DNA of 8,340 nucleotides from Synechococcus sp. MED650. Its GTDB lineage: Bacteria > Cyanobacteriota > Cyanobacteriia > PCC-6307 > Cyanobiaceae. The position numbers and the translations under genes are program-made. The stretch is taken from positions 1-8,340 of the forward strand of contig NZHI01000055.1 in assembly GCA_002691345.1 (NCBI GenBank). The letters are read 5' to 3'. This document shows, piece by piece, positions 1 through 6,326 of this stretch (positions within the stretch are counted from its first letter, which is position 1; each line of letters opens with the position of its first letter). The notes below the pieces were generated by a model. The model was not told the origin of the DNA and searched no databases. It was given only the letters and a program-made list of their open reading frames with translations.

Positions 1-24
1 TCCAACCCGGCCCATCCTCCACAT

Positions 25-96
<72 letters not shown>

Positions 97-128
97 TTCT
101 TCCTCCCCTCGGCACCAGGGGGAACGCT

Positions 129-1541
129 TCAATCCTCAACGAGGAGAGCAGCCGATTGTGGAGTGAGGGTTCCGATTTTGTTGTCGCTGCCAAGGTTCCA
201 AACCGGCTTGAACAGTTCTGGTGTTGCGTACGCGAGGTTCTCGCATCGGCTGCGATTCACCACCAGTTGAAAACCAGGAGCGATGGCCATCAATCCGTCA
301 CGCCCAAGGGGCTGCCATTGCAAACCTCCACTGCTCATGGCGGCATGGGTGCTGCGGAGTTCGACCAACTCCCGAATCAACCCACGCAGATCAAGCATGG
401 GTTCCTCCTCCCATGGGAAAGCCTCCCGACATGCCGGTTCGGCCCCACCACGCAGGCCGACTTCTGTTCCGTAATACAAACAGGGGGCTCCCGGTTGACA
501 AAACAACAGCAACAGGGCGAGGCACAAAGCGGATCCATCGTTTTTGAGGCTGTGCAGCGCCCGTGGAACATCGTGGCTGTCCAGCAGGTTCATCTGGGCC
601 CGATTCACTTCGGGGCGGTACCAAGCGGCCGTTTTTTGCCAGATGGCGATCAGCTCAGGGCCCTCGAGAGGGGTGAGTGGGTATTCGGGATTGCAGTAGC
701 TGCTGTCCAGCTCACCAGCAGCAGCCCAGCTGAGGCTGCTCCAGCCGAGGCGGTAGTTCATCACGCCATCGAAGTGCTCACCGCCTAACCAGGCCCTGGC
801 ATCACCCCAGATCTCACCCACGATCCAGGCTTCCGGGTTCACCTCGCGCACCACCTGCCGGAATGCCACCCAGAAATCCTTTGGTACCTCGGCGGGCACA
901 TCCAGACGCCAGCCATCGATGCCCCGCTCAAGCCAGTGCCGTGCCACCGCAAGCAGGTGATCACGGACAGCTGGATTGGTGTGATTGAGCTTCGGCAGAT
1001 CCGGCACCGACCACCAGCAGGCGTAGCCGCAGTCCTCCCCTGATGCGGGATAAGGATTGATCGGCCATCGGTGCACATGGAACCAGTCGCGGTAAGGCGA
1101 GACCTCACCGTTCTCAACGAGGTGATGAAAGGCCCAGAAGCCGCGGCCGCAATGGTTGAACACGCCGTCCAGCACCAGCCGCATTCCCCGTTGATGCACC
1201 GCGGCAATCAAGGCATCCAGGGCCTCATTGCCACCGAGCAACGGATCCACCTGGAAGTAATCGAAAGCGTGATAGCGATGATTCGAAGCTGAGCTGAAGA
1301 TCGGTGTCAGATACAGGCAGTTGATCCCCAAGTGCTGGAGAGAATCCAGAGCATCGATCACCCCATAGAGATCTCCCCCCTGAAATCCCTGCTGGGCCGG
1401 GTCCGTTCCCCAGGGTTGGAGAACCAGCCCCTGGGCCTCCGGTCCACAGCCGCTGCGGCGAAAACGATCCGGAAAGATCTGATAGATCACAGCATTGGCG
1501 ACCCACAGCGGTGGGTCAGAAAACCCTGTGACGTTGCTCAA
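129..1541 (-). CDS. GH13 alpha-amylase family enzyme, neopullulanase/cyclomaltodextrinase type, without N-terminal domain
   Basis: This is a 470-residue retaining alpha-glucoside hydrolase, probably acting on malto-oligosaccharides or glycogen-derived dextrins in the cytoplasm, since no signal peptide is visible. The (beta/alpha)8 barrel opens with AVIYQIFPDRF (17-27). All four conserved GH13 regions are present: DGVFNH (125-130), GWRLD with nucleophile Asp214, VGE with acid/base Glu243, and DSHD with transition-state Asp324. LPKLN (182-186) matches the MPKLN-type fifth region typical of neopullulanases and maltogenic amylases (GH13_20). Members of that group usually carry an N-terminal CBM34 dimerisation domain and run near 580 residues; here the barrel starts about 15 residues in. 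The start is uncertain. I chose TTG at 1541 because the open frame continues far upstream only as an antisense shadow of glpK, with no ATG or GTG nearby. The next gene is divergent, about 50 bp away. The family is secure; the exact substrate is not. Confidence 0.9.
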   Translation of the reverse strand: MSNVTGFSDPPLWVANAVIYQIFPDRFRRSGCGPEAQGLVLQPWGTDPAQQGFQGGDLYGVIDALDSLQHLGINCLYLTPIFSSASNHRYHAFDYFQVDPLLGGNEALDALIAAVHQRGMRLVLDGVFNHCGRGFWAFHHLVENGEVSPYRDWFHVHRWPINPYPASGEDCGYACWWSVPDLPKLNHTNPAVRDHLLAVARHWLERGIDGWRLDVPAEVPKDFWVAFRQVVREVNPEAWIVGEIWGDARAWLGGEHFDGVMNYRLGWSSLSWAAAGELDSSYCNPEYPLTPLEGPELIAIWQKTAAWYRPEVNRAQMNLLDSHDVPRALHSLKNDGSALCLALLLLFCQPGAPCLYYGTEVGLRGGAEPACREAFPWEEEPMLDLRGLIRELVELRSTHAAMSSGGLQWQPLGRDGLMAIAPGFQLVVNRSRCENLAYATPELFKPVWNLGSDNKIGTLTPQSAALLVED

Positions 1542-1570
1542 TCCCTTTGCAGGCAGCCATCTCCTCGCTA

Positions 1571-1592
1571 GCAGGAAAGAAATGCATTGGCC
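1571..1592 (+). promoter_or_regulatory. glpK ribosome binding region with competing starts
   Basis: AGGAAAG at 1573-1579 is the only Shine-Dalgarno-like sequence before glpK. Three starts compete for it. An out-of-frame ATG at 1582 has the best spacing (5 bases after AGGA) but opens only a short frame. An in-frame TTG at 1587 is 10 bases after AGGA. An in-frame ATG at 1593 is 16 bases after it. The ATG gives eight residues before the ALDQGT motif, the same as Escherichia coli GlpK, and is preferred on that ground. The TTG would add only two residues. Confidence 0.45.
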
Positions 1593-3098
1593 ATGGCAGA
1601 GCAGCCTCTTCTTCTCGCCCTCGACCAGGGCACCAGCAGCTCCAGGGCTGCGGTCTTCAACAGCACCGGCGATCTGATCGCCAGTGCCAGTGCACCTCTG
1701 GCCATCCAATACCCCGCTGACGGCTGGGTGGAGCAGGACCCGATGGCGATCTGGGCCAGTCAGCGACAGGCCCTCATTGACCTGCACACCAACCTCAACG
1801 CGGCCCAAAGGCAAGCAGTGGTGAGCTGCGGGGTCACCAACCAACGGGAGACCACCGTGCTGTGGCGCCGCAGCAACGGCATCCCCTGTGGCCCTGCACT
1901 GGTGTGGCAGGACGGACGCACAGCTGCCATCTGCCAACAGTGGAAGGAACAAGGCCTGGAGCGGGACTGGTGCGAACGCACCGGCCTGCTGCTGGACCCC
2001 TACTTCAGTGCCAGCAAAATTCGCTGGATGCTGGACCACTACTCCGATGCGGCGGCGGCAGCGGCGGCAGACGACCTCTGTTTTGGAACGGTGGAATGCT
2101 GGCTGCTCTGGCAGCTCACCGGTGGCCAACGCCACGGCAGTGACATGAGCAATGCCAGCCGGACGCTGCTGATGGATCTTGATCAGCGCCAATGGATGGA
2201 TCAGTTCCGCACCCACACCGGGCTACCGGCCAGTGCGCTGCCGGAACTGTTGCCCTGTCGCGGTGATTTCGGCCACATCGCCGCCGATCTTCCCTTCGCC
2301 GGCCTTCCGATTCAAGCCTTACTGGGTGATCAGCAAGCCGCCACTCTCGGGCAGCTCTGCCTCCAACCGGGTGAAGGGAAATGCACCTACGGCACCGGAG
2401 CTTTTCTTGTGATCAACACAGGAGCTGGCATCCGACGCTCCGAAGCGGGTCTCCTGAGCACCCTGGGCTGGACCGATGCCGCCGGCACACCCACCTATTG
2501 CCTCGAAGGCAGCCTGTTCAATGCAGGAACGGTGATCCAGTGGCTGCGTGATGGCTTGCAGATCATTGACCAATCCGAACAGGTCAATGACCTGGCCAAC
2601 TCGGTGCCCGATTCCGGCGGCGTGATGCTGGTACCCGCCTTCACGGGCTGGGGCACCCCCCACTGGGATCCCCAGGCCCGGGGCGTGCTGGTGGGGCTGA
2701 CCCGGGACAGCCAGCGCGGACATATCGCCCGCGCCGCCCTGGAGGGGATTGCCCTCTCCGTGGCCACTCTGGTGGAACTCGCGGAAGCCGCCCTTGGCAC
2801 CCGACTCGGTGAACTCGCCGTGGATGGAGGTGCTGCCGCGTCGGATCCCCTGTTGCAGGCCCAGGCGGATTGCACTGGCCTCACCGTGCGGCGCCCCGCC
2901 AGCTTGGAAAGCACCGCTCGCGGCGTGGCGCTGTTTGCGGGAGTGCAAGCCGGAGTTGTGGATGATCTCAATCATTTGGTTCCAAACCGCGGCGACGGCG
3001 CTCAGCGATTCCACCCCCAGATCGACACAACACAACGCAACCGCTGGAGAAGCCGCTGGAATGACGCTGTGAACAGAAGCTTGGGCTGGCATGGCTGA
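1593..3098 (+). CDS. glpK: Glycerol kinase
   Basis: Glycerol kinase (ATP + glycerol to sn-glycerol-3-phosphate + ADP) is a cytoplasmic FGGY-family sugar kinase. The 501 residues match the family's usual length of about 500. The N-terminal ATPase motif ALDQGTSSSR is at residues 9-18. Glycerol-contacting residues of E. coli GlpK are conserved as Arg85-Glu86 in NQRETT, Trp105, Tyr137 in DPYFS and the catalytic base Asp246 in GDQQAA. TYGTG (265-269), PAFTGWGTPHWDP (348-360) and DGGAAA (411-416) complete the second domain. The E. coli fructose-1,6-bisphosphate loop GGTR is replaced by PFAG (234-237), so that feedback is probably absent. A run of seven alanines (153-159) sits in a loop before FGTV. 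The stop overlaps the glpD start by 8 bp, which suggests an operon with translational coupling. No glycerol facilitator gene adjoins it. Confidence 0.97.
   Translation: MAEQPLLLALDQGTSSSRAAVFNSTGDLIASASAPLAIQYPADGWVEQDPMAIWASQRQALIDLHTNLNAAQRQAVVSCGVTNQRETTVLWRRSNGIPCGPALVWQDGRTAAICQQWKEQGLERDWCERTGLLLDPYFSASKIRWMLDHYSDAAAAAAADDLCFGTVECWLLWQLTGGQRHGSDMSNASRTLLMDLDQRQWMDQFRTHTGLPASALPELLPCRGDFGHIAADLPFAGLPIQALLGDQQAATLGQLCLQPGEGKCTYGTGAFLVINTGAGIRRSEAGLLSTLGWTDAAGTPTYCLEGSLFNAGTVIQWLRDGLQIIDQSEQVNDLANSVPDSGGVMLVPAFTGWGTPHWDPQARGVLVGLTRDSQRGHIARAALEGIALSVATLVELAEAALGTRLGELAVDGGAAASDPLLQAQADCTGLTVRRPASLESTARGVALFAGVQAGVVDDLNHLVPNRGDGAQRFHPQIDTTQRNRWRSRWNDAVNRSLGWHG
2049..2069 (+). repeat. Short GCG/GCA codon run (seven alanines) inside glpK
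   Basis: Seven consecutive alanine codons, GCG GCG GCG GCA GCG GCG GCA, encode residues 153-159 of GlpK. They lie between DHYSD and DDLCFGTV, where the E. coli enzyme has a charged loop (GSRERARRGE). The tract is in frame and keeps the conserved flanks, so it looks like a tolerated low-complexity surface loop. Its length may vary between strains. Confidence 0.6.
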
Positions 3099-4668
3099 AC
3101 ACCAGGTGGATCTGTTGGTAATCGGCGCGGGCGCGAGCGGCTCCAGCGTTGCCTACGAGGCCACACGCCGCGGCCTTTCCGTTGCTGTGCTGGAGGCTGG
3201 CGACATCGGAGGAGGCACCAGCTGCCGCAGCACCAAACTCCTCCATGGCGGGGTTCGCTACCTCGAACTGGCCTTCAAGACCCTGGATCTCGCCCAGCTC
3301 AACCTGGTGCGGGAAGCCCTGCTGGAACGGGGGCATTGGCTTGATCAGGCACCATTTCTGGCCCATCGCCTTGAGCTGGCTCTTCCCACGCAAAAGCTCT
3401 GGGAACAGGGGTATTACCGGGTTGGGCTTGGCCTCTACGACGCGCTGGCAGGTCGACGCGGTATTGGCCAGAGCCGCATGCTCTCCCGACAGCAGCTGGA
3501 GCAGGCTCTGCCCTTGCTGCAGGCCTGTCAGGGCGCTGTGGCCTACAGCGACGGGCAATTTGATGATGCGCGCCTCAACCTGTTGCTGGCTCGCACGGCA
3601 GAACAACGCGGCGCCCAACTGCGCACCCGTTGCCGGGTGATTGGCCTGGAACACAACAGCAGTGGCCGCATCACAGCCGCGATCAGCGAGAACGCCGCTG
3701 GGGTTCAGGAACACTGGCAGGCCTCAGCCATCGTGAACGCCACTGGCATTCACGCGGATGCGATCCGCGTGATGGCAGATCCCGATGCCGCGCCGCGGAT
3801 GCTGACCAGCCGCGGTACCCACATCGTGCTGGAAGAGGATCTGTGTCCAGAAGGGATTGGGCTTCTGGTGCCGTCCACCTCAGACGGCAGGGTTTTGTTC
3901 ATGCTGCCGTTCCATGGCCGCACCCTGGTGGGCACCACGGATGAACCCTGCAACAGCTCTGATGCAGCGCAACCATCCCCAGCCGAGGAGACGTACCTGC
4001 TCAACTATGTACGGGAGTGGTTCCCGAAGCTGAAGCATCCAACAGTCACCAGCAGCTGGGCCGGTGGGAGGCCTCTGCTGAAGCCGGCAGGGGACAACTT
4101 GAGCAGCAGCCGCGTGGTGCGGGAACACGAAGTGGAAACGCTGCCGTGTGGTCTGGTGAGTGTGATGGGAGGCAAGTGGACGACGTGCCGCCCCATGGCC
4201 CTCGACACCCTGATGGCGGTGGAGCAGCAGCTCGGCCGTCCGCTGCCCCCGCCCGATCCGCTGCCCCTGATCGGCGCTTCCACGAGCGGAACGGCGACCC
4301 TTACGGCCCTCGCGGAACAGCGACAGACGTTGATGAGCCTGTTGCCAAACACGACGCTTCAGAACGCCCAGATCGCCCACCTCCAAGGCAGCCATGGCCT
4401 TCAGGCGGCGCCGGTGATCGCAACAGCCCCGCCTGAAGACCGCGAGCCGCTCAGCTCGGTGATCCCCGTTTGCAGAGCGGAGTTGCAATGGGCAATCACG
4501 GCCGAACACGCGCGTAGCAGCAGCGATGTGCTCGCCCGCCGCTGCCGCCTCGCCATGGTGGATTTGGCGGAGGCGCAGCGTCTGCAACCCGAAGTGGATG
4601 CCCTGCTGGTTCAGGCCGGTGTGGCGTCGGCCTCCACCTCACCGATCAACCACCAATTGAATCCGTAA
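3091..4668 (+). CDS. glpD: FAD-dependent glycerol-3-phosphate dehydrogenase
   Basis: This flavoprotein oxidises sn-glycerol-3-phosphate to dihydroxyacetone phosphate and passes electrons to quinone. Known family members are peripheral proteins of the cytoplasmic membrane. The 525 residues fit the family. A Rossmann FAD site GAGASG is at 12-17, followed by the acidic end of beta-2 (VLEAGD, 33-38) and the hallmark STKLLHGGVRYLE (47-59). Further family blocks are VNATG (215-219), GTTDE (281-285), SWAGGRPL (322-329) and MGGKWTT (359-365). A C-terminal alpha-helical DAO_C-type domain contains LARRCRLAMVD (481-491). The ATG overlaps the end of glpK by 8 bp and has no strong ribosome binding site of its own, which fits coupled translation of a glpKD operon. 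The last 58 bases overlap the end of the convergent GH13 gene. The FAD-binding type is clear, as opposed to the NAD(P)-dependent GpsA. Confidence 0.96.
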   Translation: MAEHQVDLLVIGAGASGSSVAYEATRRGLSVAVLEAGDIGGGTSCRSTKLLHGGVRYLELAFKTLDLAQLNLVREALLERGHWLDQAPFLAHRLELALPTQKLWEQGYYRVGLGLYDALAGRRGIGQSRMLSRQQLEQALPLLQACQGAVAYSDGQFDDARLNLLLARTAEQRGAQLRTRCRVIGLEHNSSGRITAAISENAAGVQEHWQASAIVNATGIHADAIRVMADPDAAPRMLTSRGTHIVLEEDLCPEGIGLLVPSTSDGRVLFMLPFHGRTLVGTTDEPCNSSDAAQPSPAEETYLLNYVREWFPKLKHPTVTSSWAGGRPLLKPAGDNLSSSRVVREHEVETLPCGLVSVMGGKWTTCRPMALDTLMAVEQQLGRPLPPPDPLPLIGASTSGTATLTALAEQRQTLMSLLPNTTLQNAQIAHLQGSHGLQAAPVIATAPPEDREPLSSVIPVCRAELQWAITAEHARSSSDVLARRCRLAMVDLAEAQRLQPEVDALLVQAGVASASTSPINHQLNP

Positions 4669-6272
4669 GGAGGCAGATTCACAAACCAGGTGGCCGATGC
4701 TGGCGGGAACTCACAGCCCCACATCACTTCGCGGGTGCGTTGGCCATCCCATGCCGAAAGATCCAGGCTGAGGGATGCTCCGGCGGCGCTGACATTGGCT
4801 GCCACCAGCACAGTCATCGCCTCCGTGGCTCGGGTGTAGACGAGGACGCCGGGATCGGGACTGGGCAGCAACTGGAAATCTCCGTGGCGAAGTGCCGGAA
4901 GCAACCGACGGCACGTCAGCATGCGCCGATGCCAGTTGAGCAGGGATCCAGGCAGCTGTTTCTGCACTTCCACATTCACCACGCGGTAGTCGTATCCCGG
5001 TGCGGTGATCGGAGGCAGCACCAGCAAAGGGTCTGGCGCCGTGGAGAAGCCGCCATTTCTGGCCGGAGTCCAGGCCATCGGGGTTCGGTTGGGGTCCCGA
5101 TCCCGCATTCCAGGCCAATCCCCCATGCCCAACTCATCGCCGTAATAAAGACACGGCATGCCGGGAAGGCTGTAAAGCAAACCATGCAGCAGGCGATTGG
5201 AGCGGGGGTCGCCATTCAGCAGCGGAGCCAGCCGCCGATTGATCCCCCAATTCAGCCAGTGCCCCTGCCCATGGGGAAGCCCCACACGAATGGCCTGGAT
5301 CACCTCATCACCGATCAGATGGCCATCCCCAAGCCAAAGTTCATCGTGATTGCGCAAAGGCAAGGCCCAGCGAGCTCCATTCACGGCCCGCTCGGCCTCG
5401 ATCAGACACTCCCCCAGCTGCTCGGTGCGACCGCTGGCCACCGCAGCAAACAAATGGGCGGTGAGCACAAAATTGAATGCGCCTTGAAGTTCGTCGTCTG
5501 CCAAGTAAGGAGCGGCCTCATCCACCGGCTGAATCGCCTCGCCAAGCAGCAGCACCTCACGGCCATGGCGCTCTGCCCGCTGCCGCACCTTTTTCAGAAA
5601 TGCATGGGTTTCGGGTAATCCTTCGCAGCGGGTGCCTTCGGCTTCGAACAGAAACGGCACCGCATCCAAACGGAACCCATCCACACCGCGCTCCAGCCAG
5701 AAGTCGACCACCTCGAGCATCGCCTCCTGCACCCAGGGGTTCTCGTAGTTGAGATCTGGCTGGTGGCGGAGGAATCGGTGCAGGTAGTACTGCTCCGCCA
5801 CGGGGTCCCACTCCCAGTTCGACGCCTCGAAGTGGCGGAACAGCACCGGTGCATCGGCATAGCGGGTGGGGTCATCACTCCACACGTAAACCTCGCGTTC
5901 CGGGCTCCCTTTGGGGGCCCAGCGGGCCCGTTGAAACCAGGGATGAAGGTCGCTGGTGTGATTCAGCACCAAATCGAGAATCACGCGCATGCCCTGGCTG
6001 TGGGCTGCTGTGAGGAAGCGGTGGAAGGAGGCCAGATCCCCCAGATCCGGATGGATCCCGTTGAAATCTGTGATGTCATATCCCCCATCCCGAAGCGGCG
6101 ATGGGTAGATCGGTGTGAGCCAAAGGGTGTTCACCCCCAGCCAGCGGAGATAGGGGAGCCGAGCGGAGAGCCCCTTGAAATCACCGATTCCATCGCCACT
6201 CCCATCGGAGTAGGTCCGAACGATCAATTGGTAGATGACCGTTCCTGACCACCACGGCAGCGCTGTGGTCAT
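4611..6272 (-). CDS. Trehalose-synthase-like GH13 enzyme (maltose alpha-D-glucosyltransferase family)
   Basis: This 553-residue cytoplasmic GH13 enzyme is closest in pattern to trehalose synthase (TreS, GH13_16), which interconverts maltose and trehalose. The N-terminal half carries TreS-like blocks: VIYQLIVRTYSDGSGDGIGDF (12-32, split around the GDGIGD site), PSPLRDGGYDI (58-68), LDLVLNHTSD (99-108), EREVYVWSD (125-133) and the HQPDLNYENP block (170-179). Catalytic residues are nucleophile Asp203 in GFRLD, acid/base Glu245 in LLLGE and Asp310 in RNHDE. The C-terminal part keeps GINRRLAPLL (343-352), YYGDELGMGD (376-385), RTPMAWTP (396-403) and VNVEVQ (432-437). The usual TreS stretch after RNHDE (EMVTDEERDYM-like) is replaced by WLGDGHLIGDEV, so a shifted specificity is possible. 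There is no fused maltokinase domain. The ATG at 6272 follows a G-run. The gene converges on glpD with a 58-bp overlap and diverges from the aldehyde dehydrogenase. GH13 is certain, TreS activity only probable. Confidence 0.88.
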   Translation of the reverse strand: MTTALPWWSGTVIYQLIVRTYSDGSGDGIGDFKGLSARLPYLRWLGVNTLWLTPIYPSPLRDGGYDITDFNGIHPDLGDLASFHRFLTAAHSQGMRVILDLVLNHTSDLHPWFQRARWAPKGSPEREVYVWSDDPTRYADAPVLFRHFEASNWEWDPVAEQYYLHRFLRHQPDLNYENPWVQEAMLEVVDFWLERGVDGFRLDAVPFLFEAEGTRCEGLPETHAFLKKVRQRAERHGREVLLLGEAIQPVDEAAPYLADDELQGAFNFVLTAHLFAAVASGRTEQLGECLIEAERAVNGARWALPLRNHDELWLGDGHLIGDEVIQAIRVGLPHGQGHWLNWGINRRLAPLLNGDPRSNRLLHGLLYSLPGMPCLYYGDELGMGDWPGMRDRDPNRTPMAWTPARNGGFSTAPDPLLVLPPITAPGYDYRVVNVEVQKQLPGSLLNWHRRMLTCRRLLPALRHGDFQLLPSPDPGVLVYTRATEAMTVLVAANVSAAGASLSLDLSAWDGQRTREVMWGCEFPPASATWFVNLPPYGFNWWLIGEVEADATPA

Positions 6273-6326
6273 CCCCCGGATGCAGATGAACCACTGCTAG
6301 ACCCGTCTGGCCCGAACGTCAGCCCT

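Noticed and set aside
105..121. CCCCT/AGGGG inverted repeat between the tRNA and the end of the GH13 gene, a candidate terminator
   Set aside because: The stem is only five base pairs with a 7-base loop, and no T-tract follows on either strand.
156..788. A 210-codon + strand open frame beside the tRNA
   Set aside because: It is antisense to the C-terminal half of the GH13 amylase, including its catalytic Asp324 region, and its product has no recognisable features.
1542..2216. An open minus-strand frame continuing upstream of the GH13 amylase for 225 codons, antisense to glpK
   Set aside because: Its translation resembles no known domain, it mirrors a well-conserved glycerol kinase, and the GH13 fold begins only near 1541. 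High GC at third codon positions keeps antisense frames open.
2319..3714. Long minus-strand open frames antisense to glpK and glpD
   Set aside because: Both sense genes are full length with conserved motifs throughout. The antisense translations show no domain and are GC-driven shadows.
4740..5618. A 292-codon + strand open frame antisense to the TreS-like gene
   Set aside because: The composition is rich in Gln, Pro, His and Arg with no recognisable motif, and the opposite strand encodes a complete enzyme with all catalytic residues.
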